Shown here piece by piece: positions 1 to 6,183 of a stretch of 6,589 nucleotides of DNA. The notes under the pieces were generated by a model. It did not search any database and was not told where the DNA came from. It saw only the letters and a list, made by a program, of their open reading frames with translations. The DNA lies in contig DYHK01000022.1 of the NCBI GenBank assembly GCA_020724205.1, positions 1 through 6,589 of the forward strand. Direction: 5' to 3'. Positions within the stretch are counted from its first letter, which is position 1, and the number at the start of each line of letters is the position of its first letter. Position numbers and translations under genes: made by a program. Source of the stretch: Candidatus Aenigmatarchaeum sp. (GTDB taxonomy: Archaea > Nanobdellota > Nanobdellia > Pacearchaeales > GW2011-AR1).

Positions 1-124
1 TTAGTTTATAACTAAACTGACAGGTTCATTAAGTTATTAGCAATTATCATCTTAATTCAACAATCTATAACCAACATATACCTTGCTGATTTTAGCTAAA
101 TTAAAATATAGTTCCCAATTAGAA
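1..124. other. Non-coding left edge, downstream of rnp3
   Basis: No reading frame of useful length is seen on either strand. The first 18 bases contain two overlapping small inverted repeats: TTAGTT/AACTAA at 1-6 and 10-15, and AGTTTA/TAAACT at 3-8 and 13-18. They may belong to a structure that continues beyond the window. Bases 97-110 are AT-rich and read TATATTTTAATTTA on the minus strand. This could be a weak terminator for the rnp3 transcript or a TATA element for something further left. Nothing here can be assigned with confidence. Confidence 0.4.
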
Positions 125-604
125 TTACAAATCAATCCTATTCTTAACAGCATAATCAGCCATGTTAGTAGACATTCCAAGACTTAATAAAAAAGATAAC
201 AAATCCCTATCCGAAATATTTCCAGAGTTAAAAGCAACCATTTTAACCTTATACTTATTACACAACTTAATATTCTGCATTAATCTTCCAAGAATTAGTA
301 TTTTGTCCTTATCACTTAATCCTATAATTCTTCTAATATCTATTCCAACCCAGACATCTCTTGCTCTTAAAATCTTACATAAAACCTGATTAAGCCCAGA
401 GCTTCTTTCCTTTAACCGGTCTCTTCCCGGATTAAACTCAAAATCTACTATAAAATTTACCTTACTACTCTCAACAATTTTTCTGTTAAACTCATCACTT
501 CCAGCTTTCACAATAACCTTAATATCTCTATTTATTTTAGAAATCTTATCAATTTCCCTTCTAGCCTCATTAATATTATTACTCTCAATTATTTTATAGC
601 TCAT
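125..604 (-). CDS. rnp3: Ribonuclease P protein component 3 (Rnp3/Rpp30 family)
   Basis: This is a 159-residue protein of the RNase P p30 family. In archaea Rnp3 pairs with Rnp2/Pop5 and helps the RNase P RNA remove tRNA 5' leaders in the cytoplasm. The family pattern is visible in order: a strand ending in KAG (31-34), NRKIVE (40-45), the hallmark RSSGLNQVLCKI (67-78), GIDI (87-90), KYKV followed by a strand (117-125), and LGMS (142-145). Archaeal homologues are usually about 200 residues or longer. The missing part is at the N-terminus, where the first strand and helix of the TIM-barrel-like fold are normally found. The ATG at 602-604 directly follows the pyrH stop codon, so there is no room for an earlier start without overlapping pyrH. 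No Shine-Dalgarno motif is seen at normal spacing, so translation is probably coupled to pyrH. No Rnp2 gene lies in the window. Family assignment is fairly firm; function is inferred from the family. Confidence 0.82.
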   Translation of the reverse strand: MSYKIIESNNINEARREIDKISKINRDIKVIVKAGSDEFNRKIVESSKVNFIVDFEFNPGRDRLKERSSGLNQVLCKILRARDVWVGIDIRRIIGLSDKDKILILGRLMQNIKLCNKYKVKMVAFNSGNISDRDLLSFLLSLGMSTNMADYAVKNRIDL

Positions 605-607
605 TTA
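602..607 (-). other. Abutting in-frame stop/start TAA-ATG between pyrH and rnp3
   Basis: On the minus strand the pyrH stop TAA (607-605) is followed without a gap by the rnp3 ATG (604-602). Both genes are in the same frame, so one stop codon is all that separates them. With no Shine-Dalgarno sequence, this arrangement suggests that a terminating ribosome restarts on the adjacent ATG. Occasional readthrough would give a PyrH-Rnp3 fusion. Confidence 0.8.
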
Positions 608-1297
608 ACCAAAAACTAAAGTTCCTTTAAATTTCTTTCCAGATAATAGTTTATCAAGATTCTTGATCTTAGGTCCTATAATATATGTTTTTATCTTCTC
701 GTCCATAATAATCTTAGAAGCCTTCTGATCAATAACAAAATGCATTCCTGGGCTAAAAGGGATCTTCATAGCCCTATCATAAAGCCCCTTCCAAGTGCTT
801 TCTGGAATAAACTTAGCATTCTTATTAGTCAAAGGATTGCTATCATAGAGTCCATCAACATTTGTTAAATTAATAAACTCACAGTTAAAGTGTTTAGCTA
901 TCTGGGCAGAAGTAGAATCAGAAGTCTGGTCAGGTTTATACTCTAAAGCTCCACAAACAACTACTTCTTGCTTAGATAAGTACCTTTCAACATCTTTCAT
1001 TGTACTAGGTATTCCATCTTCAGATTCGTTTCCAAAAAAATAACTTACAAGTCTTGCATTTGTTCTTGTAACAGATATTCCCACAAAGCTCTGCAATTTC
1101 TCATTAATACCTGCTTTTTCTAAGCCATGAATATAAACTCTTGCAACAAATCCTCCTCCACAAACAACAATAAACTTATACTTATTCTGATGTTTTCTTA
1201 GAATTTTCTTAAAATTTAAAAGAAACTTAACATTTACTTTCTCGTCGTGAAATATCTGACTTCCACCAAGACTTATCACCATCACCTTTTTTTGCAT
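605..1297 (-). CDS. pyrH: Uridylate (UMP) kinase, archaeal type
   Basis: This 230-residue amino-acid kinase family protein transfers phosphate from ATP to UMP to make UDP, in cytoplasmic pyrimidine nucleotide synthesis. Visible motifs are the N-terminal strand ending in SLGGS (9-13, phosphate binding), VCGGG (45-49), TRTNA (77-81, typical of UMP kinase), QTSDSTSA (124-131, UMP-site region), NVDGLYDSNP (146-155, nucleotide-binding loop) and a GTLV end (225-228). The length matches archaeal PyrH. The G-rich stretch before QTSD is more divergent than usual, reading CGALEYKPD rather than a GG-x-PG form. The ATG at 1295-1297 is supported by a TATA element 20-29 bases upstream, implying a nearly leaderless mRNA. 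It is the first gene of a two-gene unit with rnp3. Its TAA stop is immediately followed, in the same frame, by the rnp3 ATG. Confidence 0.92.
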   Translation of the reverse strand: MQKKVMVISLGGSQIFHDEKVNVKFLLNFKKILRKHQNKYKFIVVCGGGFVARVYIHGLEKAGINEKLQSFVGISVTRTNARLVSYFFGNESEDGIPSTMKDVERYLSKQEVVVCGALEYKPDQTSDSTSAQIAKHFNCEFINLTNVDGLYDSNPLTNKNAKFIPESTWKGLYDRAMKIPFSPGMHFVIDQKASKIIMDEKIKTYIIGPKIKNLDKLLSGKKFKGTLVFG

Positions 1298-1316
1298 ATA
1301 ATATTTAAGAATTTAT

Positions 1317-1326
1317 TATTTTTAAA
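1317..1326 (-). promoter_or_regulatory. TATA element of the pyrH-rnp3 unit
   Basis: The decamer TTTAAAAATA lies on the minus strand at positions -29 to -20 relative to the A of the pyrH ATG. The same decamer at the same spacing precedes the hydrolase gene. Spacing fits an archaeal TBP site with transcription starting at or within a few bases of the start codon. No clear BRE is seen upstream. Confidence 0.65.
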
Positions 1327-1406
1327 GTTATCAAAAACAGAAGTAATTAGGGAAAATATAAACTAATTAATCAAGTAAGATATCAAATTAAGTTAATAAT
1401 CAATAA

Positions 1407-1430
1407 TAAAATTTCCTCCATGAAATTTTA
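1407..1430. repeat. Intergenic hairpin, 9-bp stem with 6-base loop
   Basis: TAAAATTTC (1407-1415) and GAAATTTTA (1422-1430) are perfect reverse complements around the loop CTCCAT. Two more pairs follow after one mismatch. It lies about 60 bases after the DUF357 stop and about 110 bases upstream of pyrH, so it could be a 3'-end structure of the DUF357 transcript or part of a small RNA. The stem is AT-rich and there is no long T tract after it on the minus strand, so its role is uncertain. Confidence 0.45.
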
Positions 1431-1492
1431 ATAGTTACAGTTGTTTATGCAATAGCTTGTAGATTTTAGTCACATTACCTTTAAATGTTTCT

Positions 1493-1777
1493 TCAACGAA
1501 CAGTAAATAACTTATCATCATTCACATCAAATACTCCTAAGCGCACTCCAGAATCTAGCCATCCATGAGCATAATTTAATGCAGCAAAGGCATTAACATA
1601 ATCTCCTTTCTCCTCAAAAAATTCAGAATCCTTAACATAATTTTCCACCATTTCTATTATCTCCCTAGCCTCCCTCTCTTTTCCCTTAATAATCTTCTTC
1701 TTAACAATTCCAAGGGCCCTAGAAGTCAGCTTATAATATCTTTCAAGTTTCTGCTTTGTTATCTTATTATCAATCAT
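1493..1777 (-). CDS. DUF357 family protein (archaeal, helical)
   Basis: This 94-residue, all-helical, lysine- and glutamate-rich cytoplasmic protein matches the archaeal DUF357 family. Its signature runs from about residue 47 to 83: an acidic helix with YVKDSEFF, then EEKGDYVNAFAALNYAHGW, then LDSGVRLGVF. The family consensus of a KGD-x-v-x-A stretch, then YAHGWLDAGVRLG, is nearly intact. The function of DUF357 is not known to me; its compact helical form and frequent presence in archaea suggest a conserved housekeeping role, but that is inference. The ATG at 1775-1777 is supported by a TATA-like element 20-29 bases upstream. It stands alone on the minus strand, divergent from the hydrolase, with a 114-bp shared promoter region. 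Confidence 0.82.
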   Translation of the reverse strand: MIDNKITKQKLERYYKLTSRALGIVKKKIIKGKEREAREIIEMVENYVKDSEFFEEKGDYVNAFAALNYAHGWLDSGVRLGVFDVNDDKLFTVR

Positions 1778-1796
1778 ACAAAGAAGAATAAGAATG

Positions 1797-1806
1797 ATTA
1801 TTAAAA
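1797..1806 (-). promoter_or_regulatory. TATA-like element of the DUF357 gene
   Basis: TTTTAATAAT on the minus strand occupies positions -29 to -20 relative to the ATG at 1777. It is a weaker match than the TTTAAAAATA boxes of other genes here but has identical spacing. The flank upstream is AT-rich without a clear BRE. Confidence 0.45.
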
Positions 1807-1862
1807 TATATCTAAAAAGAAGTAGTTTAATATTTCCTAAATAGTAGTAACAAATAGAAAGA

Positions 1863-1872
1863 TTTAAAAATA
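1863..1872 (+). promoter_or_regulatory. BRE/TATA promoter of the alpha/beta hydrolase gene
   Basis: TTTAAAAATA occupies positions -29 to -20 relative to the ATG at 1892 and is preceded by the purine-rich GAAAGA (1857-1862), a plausible BRE. No Shine-Dalgarno sequence is present. The expected transcription start is at or very near the ATG, so the mRNA should be nearly leaderless. Confidence 0.7.
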
Positions 1873-1891
1873 GAATATTATTTAATTTTTT

Positions 1892-3010
1892 ATGAAAAGT
1901 GGAAAAGTAACACGTAGAGTTTTTTTAGGACTAGGGTTGGCAGGAGCTTTAAGTTTGGCAGGAGTTATCAAGGGAAGTGAATACTACTTTCAAGAGCCAC
2001 AAGTATCTGAAGAAAGAGAAAAGAATGCTGGATTTAAAGGAAATTTAGATAACTTTAAATTTGGAGAATCGGACTCTCAAATTGGACATATCTACTTACC
2101 TGGAAGTCAAAAAAAACACTTACCTAAAGAAAGTTGGAAAACTCAAAACTTACTAGTTTATATTCATGGAGGAGCTTGGGGAGCAGGGTCTCCTTCTGAC
2201 TATTCAACATATCATGCAAATTATTTTTCAGAAGAAGGAATTCCTGCAGTTTCAATAGGTTACGAATTAATAGATTCTAGAAACAAAGATCCTTCAAAAA
2301 GAGGGAGGGGAATTGAAGGGCAAATAGAAGATTGTTTTAAGGGCATAAGGCACTCTCTAGAAATTTTATCAAAGAAACATAGTATAGAAAATCCAAGTCT
2401 TGTATTAATGGGAGATTCAGCAGGAGGACATCTAGCGATAAAAGTAGCATTGGAAAATGCTAAGTTATCGCCCAAAGAAAGATTAAAAATTCAAGGAGCA
2501 TTAGGAATATCAGGAATTTATGATCTAAATATAAAAAGTGGAGCTGTTGATAATATTTTAGAAGGAAATTATGGAACTAATGAGAAAGCTAGAAAAGAAA
2601 GATTAAATCTCAGTCCAGTAAATGACTTATCATTAATAGATCCACAGAATGCTCCAGAATTAGGAGTTATCACTTTCGAAGGAGATTATATTGTTAATCC
2701 GAATCAAGCAAAAATTTTTTATGAAGAAGCAAAAAAAAGAAAAATTCCTATGAAACATTATGAATTTAATGGAATGGGAGGACATGTTCTTGGTAAGACC
2801 AACAATATTGAAAAACCATCATTAAAAATACATACTTTTAATGGCTCAGAAACTTCTGAAGAGGATTTTAGTATGGATGAAAAAGATTACTTAAGAAAGT
2901 TGTATAAGAAAGAAAACTCAAATTATACTCCTATTGATTTAATAGTTCATGGAATAGAAAGAGATTTTATCCTTAAAGCTCTCAAAAGAAAAACAAATGA
3001 AAGAAGTTAA
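1892..3010 (+). CDS. Alpha/beta hydrolase with twin-arginine signal (esterase-like)
   Basis: This 372-residue protein has the alpha/beta-hydrolase fold of the esterase/lipase (HSL/BD-FAE-like) group and probably hydrolyses an ester or amide; the substrate cannot be told. Residues 7-13 read TRRVFLG, a twin-arginine motif, followed by a hydrophobic stretch to about residue 26. This implies export of the folded enzyme or anchoring outside the membrane. No lipobox cysteine follows. The core shows the oxyanion-hole motif HGGAWG (92-97), nucleophile elbow GDSAGG (174-179, Ser176), a likely acid Asp265 in EGDYIVNP, and a likely base His298 in GMGGH. About 74 residues follow His298, more than the fold normally needs; this lysine-rich tail is unexplained. 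It is the only plus-strand gene in the window and has its own promoter and T-tract terminator, which would fit a transferred single-gene cassette, though this is inference. The start is set by the promoter spacing and by the signal peptide. Confidence 0.88.
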   Translation: MKSGKVTRRVFLGLGLAGALSLAGVIKGSEYYFQEPQVSEEREKNAGFKGNLDNFKFGESDSQIGHIYLPGSQKKHLPKESWKTQNLLVYIHGGAWGAGSPSDYSTYHANYFSEEGIPAVSIGYELIDSRNKDPSKRGRGIEGQIEDCFKGIRHSLEILSKKHSIENPSLVLMGDSAGGHLAIKVALENAKLSPKERLKIQGALGISGIYDLNIKSGAVDNILEGNYGTNEKARKERLNLSPVNDLSLIDPQNAPELGVITFEGDYIVNPNQAKIFYEEAKKRKIPMKHYEFNGMGGHVLGKTNNIEKPSLKIHTFNGSETSEEDFSMDEKDYLRKLYKKENSNYTPIDLIVHGIERDFILKALKRKTNERS

Positions 3011-3032
3011 TTAATCAAACCTAAATTTTAAC

Positions 3033-3039
3033 TTTTTTT
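3033..3039 (+). terminator. T-tract terminator after the hydrolase gene
   Basis: A run of seven T bases lies 23 bases after the hydrolase stop codon, in the 47-bp gap between two convergent genes. Archaeal RNA polymerase commonly ends transcription at such T tracts without a hairpin. No matching T-rich tract for the minus-strand gene is seen in the gap. Confidence 0.55.
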
Positions 3040-3057
3040 ATTCTAAAGAACATATCT

Positions 3058-3393
3058 TTAATGGCTATAAACCTTCTGTGTAAATTTTCTGTATGCGTCT
3101 TCCTCGTAATTTCTACTTGTAGTTTGGTTTATTTGAGGAAGTACCTCCCTGAATATTTTATCAATAGAAGAATTACAAGGAGTTATTTTCTGGTTTTCAT
3201 GGTCTATTATTGCCAATATCTCTCTTTTTTCTAGATCTACAATATCTTGCATAGTTTCTATATCTTTAGAAGTTAGAAATAAATCGTCTCCCATTGTATA
3301 AAGAGGAGAAATTTCAATATTAGAATTACCTAGTCTTATCCTAAATAAAGATAATATTTCATTACCTTGTCTTAAATACTCCTGAATTTTCAT
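3058..3393 (-). CDS. Small hypothetical protein, 111 residues
   Basis: I do not recognise a family. The protein appears soluble, with no signal peptide or membrane segment and balanced charge. It has a single cysteine (Cys73). An N-terminal helix (about 3-19) is followed by a short strand-like segment (24-32), a helix of mixed charge (42-60), then a strand-like LAIIDHENQKI region (60-70) and a polar C-terminal helix (76-108). Its reality is supported by a good BRE/TATA promoter at the expected distance, a complete frame and a position filling the gap between two genes. It is transcribed from its own promoter downstream of the surface operon and converges on the hydrolase gene. Confidence 0.6.
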   Translation of the reverse strand: MKIQEYLRQGNEILSLFRIRLGNSNIEISPLYTMGDDLFLTSKDIETMQDIVDLEKREILAIIDHENQKITPCNSSIDKIFREVLPQINQTTSRNYEEDAYRKFTQKVYSH

Positions 3394-3412
3394 TTAAAGC
3401 TCAAAAAAATAA

Positions 3413-3432
3413 GATTTTTAAACATTTCGTTC
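3413..3432 (-). promoter_or_regulatory. BRE/TATA promoter of the 111-residue protein gene
   Basis: On the minus strand CGAAATG leads directly into TTTAAAAATC, which sits at -29 to -20 from the ATG at 3393. The CGAAA element is a near-ideal archaeal BRE, making this the best promoter in the window. It lies within the 54-bp gap after the surface protein gene. Confidence 0.72.
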
Positions 3433-3447
3433 TAGTAGTGAAGAAAA

Positions 3448-4947
3448 TTAAAGCTTCAAATTAAACCCTGTAGAAGCTCCGGCTTTCCTATTAATTATTA
3501 TCTGTCCGCCTTTATATATGTAAATAAATCTATTAGTACCAGAAAAAGTTATATTAGTTCCCCCGCTAATATTAAACAGTCCTGCATCCTGCACTATTAG
3601 GTTTCCAGAGACTGTATAATTTGTCACAATATTACAAGTAGTATTTATAGTCCAGCTTCCAGTTCCAGGATAAGTACACTGATCTCCAGAAGTATAAGTA
3701 ACAGCAAGCCTTGGAAAAGCAGTGTCATTATAAATAAAATTAGTACCATCTCCTTCCGGGCAATTAATACCTAAAGCAAAATAACCAATATTAAGTTGAT
3801 CTTGCAAGTCTCCTGTAGCATTATATCCTCCAGAGCTTAAATTAACATTATATGTTGCTTCATTAAATGAATTAAAAATTAAAGTGGTATTATATATACC
3901 TCCATTAAAAGCTCCAGTCTGAATGTGACTCCATAATAATCCGTTCCCACTCCTATTATCAGGATACAAAGTAGAGTTAGTAATTTGAGAGTTATTAAAT
4001 CTGGTAATATCAATAGTATTTTGAGATAAAATAACAGAACCAATAGGAAAGCTAAAATTAACATTGCTTACTTGAGCATCACTAGGAATTGTTTGAGTAT
4101 TGAATTCTAATCCTGGAAGATAATACCCTTGTAGAGATGGATCTCCTCCGCCAAAGACTGCTCCACAAACAAAAGATGTATTAATAACTTCATCTCTAGG
4201 GTACTCAAAAGGATCACTTTCTTCATCCTGAGCAATTTTTATAAAATAAAGTTCACTCTTTCCCAAAGTCACACTAGGATCAACAAGCACAGGATATTCT
4301 GCATTATCAAGCCACTTAGAATCAACCTCTACAAATAAATTAAGAACATTATACTTCTCATCAAATCTCACTACATAAGAATTATACTCTAAATCACCAG
4401 AAGCGTCAATAGAAAAAGGTCTTGGAAGTTTTTTAATAAGATTATCATTTGCATCTCTCAACTCAAGCTCTCCACTACTATCATTTATGTTCCACTTAAC
4501 TCCACTATGTAACCTATAACTTCCAAAATTAACTAGATTGTTCTCAGGAATTTCATTCAAAATAACATCCTTCTTTTCAATTACAGGCACTGAAATCTTA
4601 TCAAGCGAAACAAAACAACTTCCGCTGTAAAAAAATCTGTTCTGCTGACTCAGTTCAGATGTAAAACTCCCATCAGGATTTTTAAAAGTTTGAGAAGTAT
4701 AACTTCTCATACTAACAACCTCATTCTCGCTAACAGGCTCACACCCAGTAACATCCTCTTCACTTACAATACTTATTCCCAAATCCTGCTTGGCAAGCTC
4801 ATCAACAGAAATAGCCCTTATCTCGTCTGTATTAACTACTACCTTGGCATTTATCCTTGGATAAATAAAAAATATAAAAAGAAGTAATAAAAGTAAAACT
4901 ACAAAAATCAACAATACTAATTTATAGTCAAATCTCTTTAAATTCAT
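3448..4947 (-). CDS. Membrane-anchored extracellular surface protein with YPVLVDPS and beta-rich domains
   Basis: This 499-residue protein begins with a short basic segment and one strong membrane helix (about 10-29). The rest therefore lies outside, held by an uncleaved signal anchor or released by cleavage. A linker (35-130) contains Cys69 and Cys111. A domain at about 131-226 ends in AEYPVLVDPSVTL; a YPV-x-VDP motif of this kind often precedes DNRLRE-like domains in bacterial and archaeal surface proteins. A beta-rich domain follows (about 229-420), with LEFNTQTIPSDAQVSNVNFS (280-299), the style of a DNRLRE/carbohydrate-binding sandwich, and Cys261 and Cys396. The C-terminal module starts at CTYPGTGSW (424-432) and is a short parallel-beta repeat (gNLiV, gLFNI, TNITF, KGGQIIIN). 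About fourteen N-x-S/T sequons suggest heavy glycosylation. Six cysteines could form three disulfides. The ATG lies 5 bp after the fibre gene stop with no Shine-Dalgarno motif, so the two are probably co-transcribed. The likely role is cell-surface attachment or envelope structure; this is inference. Confidence 0.7.
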   Translation of the reverse strand: MNLKRFDYKLVLLIFVVLLLLLLFIFFIYPRINAKVVVNTDEIRAISVDELAKQDLGISIVSEEDVTGCEPVSENEVVSMRSYTSQTFKNPDGSFTSELSQQNRFFYSGSCFVSLDKISVPVIEKKDVILNEIPENNLVNFGSYRLHSGVKWNINDSSGELELRDANDNLIKKLPRPFSIDASGDLEYNSYVVRFDEKYNVLNLFVEVDSKWLDNAEYPVLVDPSVTLGKSELYFIKIAQDEESDPFEYPRDEVINTSFVCGAVFGGGDPSLQGYYLPGLEFNTQTIPSDAQVSNVNFSFPIGSVILSQNTIDITRFNNSQITNSTLYPDNRSGNGLLWSHIQTGAFNGGIYNTTLIFNSFNEATYNVNLSSGGYNATGDLQDQLNIGYFALGINCPEGDGTNFIYNDTAFPRLAVTYTSGDQCTYPGTGSWTINTTCNIVTNYTVSGNLIVQDAGLFNISGGTNITFSGTNRFIYIYKGGQIIINRKAGASTGFNLKL

Positions 4948-4952
4948 TAATA

Positions 4953-5669
4953 TTAACTTACTCTTATAACCAGTCTTGAATTAGGATTATCCCAGTATAT
5001 CTGGCCGTTTCCAAGTGTAAGATTACTTCCATGATTTGAAATATTAACATTTCCAGCTACCTCTAATTTTTGTGTTGGAGTATGAACTCCTACTCCTAAA
5101 TTCCCAACTCCAACAAAAACATTATTTCCAAGTGGATTAAGGCTTAAGGGAAGTGACGAATAAGTCTGTATATATCCTTGTGTTGCATTCATCCCAATCT
5201 GTAAAGGATATCCTGCAACAGCCGAGGATGTTGGATTTCCAGAGCCTCCTATTAATAACCTACCTGAAGCAGTTGAAATATTACCTACAATATCAGTTCC
5301 AGTTGTAGCATTAATAACCATAGCTAATCCTGTATTTGTATAGACTTCAAATCTATTAGTAACATGATTATAATTTATTCTTCCAACATCAACATCATCC
5401 TTATCTCCAAAATCAACAGAACTTGCTCCTGTACTTCCTCCTACAAGTGCAAGTCTTATTCCATAGTTACTATTACAATTTCTTTGAATTACAACAGCCT
5501 CCCCTCCTGTTAAAGTTGGTGTTGCCTCTCCTGTTGTACATCCTCCAACAGCCTGAACAAATAAAGGTAGAGTATTTGCAGTTGTAGAGGCTACTACTCT
5601 TAACAAACTCTGATTTATTGTTGTATTTATCTCTAAAAGAGATGTAGGATTACTAACTCCAATACCAAA
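4953..5669 (-). pseudogene. C-terminal part of a fibre-like repeat surface protein (frameshifted)
   Basis: This is the downstream 238 codons of a larger gene, not a gene of its own. The frame opens just after TGA at 5672-5670, and its first residues FGIGVSNPTSLLEI continue the repeat pattern of the upstream frame. The first start-like codon is a TTG at 5604-5606 inside continuous coding sequence. No promoter is seen there. The protein is rich in Gly, Asn, Thr, Ser and Val. It carries an LGVGVHTPTQKLEVAGN unit near its end, and finishes with a strand-rich tail containing GQIYWDNPNSRL. Such units occur in phage tail fibres and in bacterial and DPANN tail-fibre-domain surface proteins, where they build trimeric beta stalks. 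There is no Peptidase_S74 chaperone domain at this C-terminus. The TAA stop is 5 bp before the next gene's ATG. Confidence 0.75.
5037..5099 (-). repeat. Fibre repeat unit, C-terminal copy (PTQKLEVAGN type)
   Basis: Encodes LGVGVHTPTQKLEVAGN plus VNIS. It keeps the PTQKL core and the GN-x-N-x-S turn of the upstream units but leads into the C-terminal cap rather than another NGTDV strand. Confidence 0.72.
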
Positions 5670-5672
5670 TCA
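5660..5672 (-). other. Frameshift site in the fibre gene
   Basis: The two frames hand over within about 10 bases. The downstream frame is closed by TGA at 5672-5670, and the upstream frame turns from YND-L into non-family sequence at once. On the minus strand the local sequence GATTTGGTATTGGA would read D-L-G-I-G if one extra G made TTGGGT, exactly the repeat motif seen elsewhere in the gene. A one-base loss from a GGG run at 5665-5666 is therefore the simplest explanation, either a real mutation or a read or assembly error. Confidence 0.85.
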
Positions 5673-5728
5673 TTATAAATTGCAGTTCCATTAGTTGCCC
5701 ATTTTGATACAGAATTTGCTATTGTCGA

Positions 5729-5833
5729 AACATCAGTTCCATTATTTATCCATATTGTTCCAGAGAAGTTTCCATTTCCTCTTACATCTAACTTTTGTGT
5801 TGGATTTCCAGATGTTACTCCAATACCTACACC
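5729..5833 (-). repeat. Fibre repeat unit 2 (PTQKLDVRGN type)
   Basis: Encodes GVGIGVTSGNPTQKLDVRGN then GNFSGTIWINNGTDV, the closest copy of unit 1. It is followed by SVSKWATNGTAIYND, which leads to the broken third unit at the frameshift. At DNA level a 17-base stretch at 5788-5804 matches 5063-5079 in the last unit at 16 positions. Confidence 0.75.
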
Positions 5834-6183
5834 CATAGTGATAGTTACAGGATTAATAAGAACGTGCCCGACAACAGGGGCAAAAGTAACATTCCCATTT
5901 AGAGGATTAATATAACTTGTTCCGTTAGTCACTAAAGCTATTCTTGAAACTCCTAGAGAATCTCTAAAATCCATAGTTAATCCGTTTGATAAAACAAAAC
6001 TTGCAAAATCTCCTGTCGCTGATGTTCTAAATTGTGCAAAACTTGTTCCTGTTCCCCCTACTCTCTGAACAATAAAACCAATATTATTTGCTCCTGCAAT
6101 AGCATTTGTTCCTATTCCCACTCCAGTCGCATTAGCATATAAGAAATTAGGCACAGTTAAACTTGTAGCTGTTACATTTCCTG

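Noticed and set aside
1..79. tRNA or C/D-box RNA at the left edge (GGTTCATT and a GATGATA-like box)
   Set aside because: No cloverleaf can be folded and no matching D box with proper spacing is present.
162..389. Plus-strand open frame of 75 codons
   Set aside because: It lies opposite rnp3, whose protein has clear family motifs; the frame's own product has no recognisable pattern and no promoter.
1383..1421. Minus-strand 12-codon hydrophobic mini-ORF starting in the hairpin loop (MEEILLLIINLI)
   Set aside because: It is very short, lacks a TATA element at the -29 to -20 position seen for the real genes, and is expected by chance in AT-rich DNA.
2260..2475. Minus-strand open frame of 71 codons
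   Set aside because: It lies opposite the catalytic core of the hydrolase, which is clearly the real gene.
3879..4064. Minus-strand leucine-rich open frame of 61 codons
   Set aside because: It overlaps the surface protein in another frame; the hydrophobicity is a by-product of AT-rich Asn/Thr codons read out of frame.
4690..4887. Plus-strand open frame of 65 codons
   Set aside because: It lies opposite the N-terminal part of the surface protein, which has a membrane anchor and a consistent start.
5660..5672. Programmed -1 ribosomal frameshift
   Set aside because: The sequence TGATTTG does not fit the X-XXY-YYZ slippery pattern, and a simple missing G restores the repeat motif.
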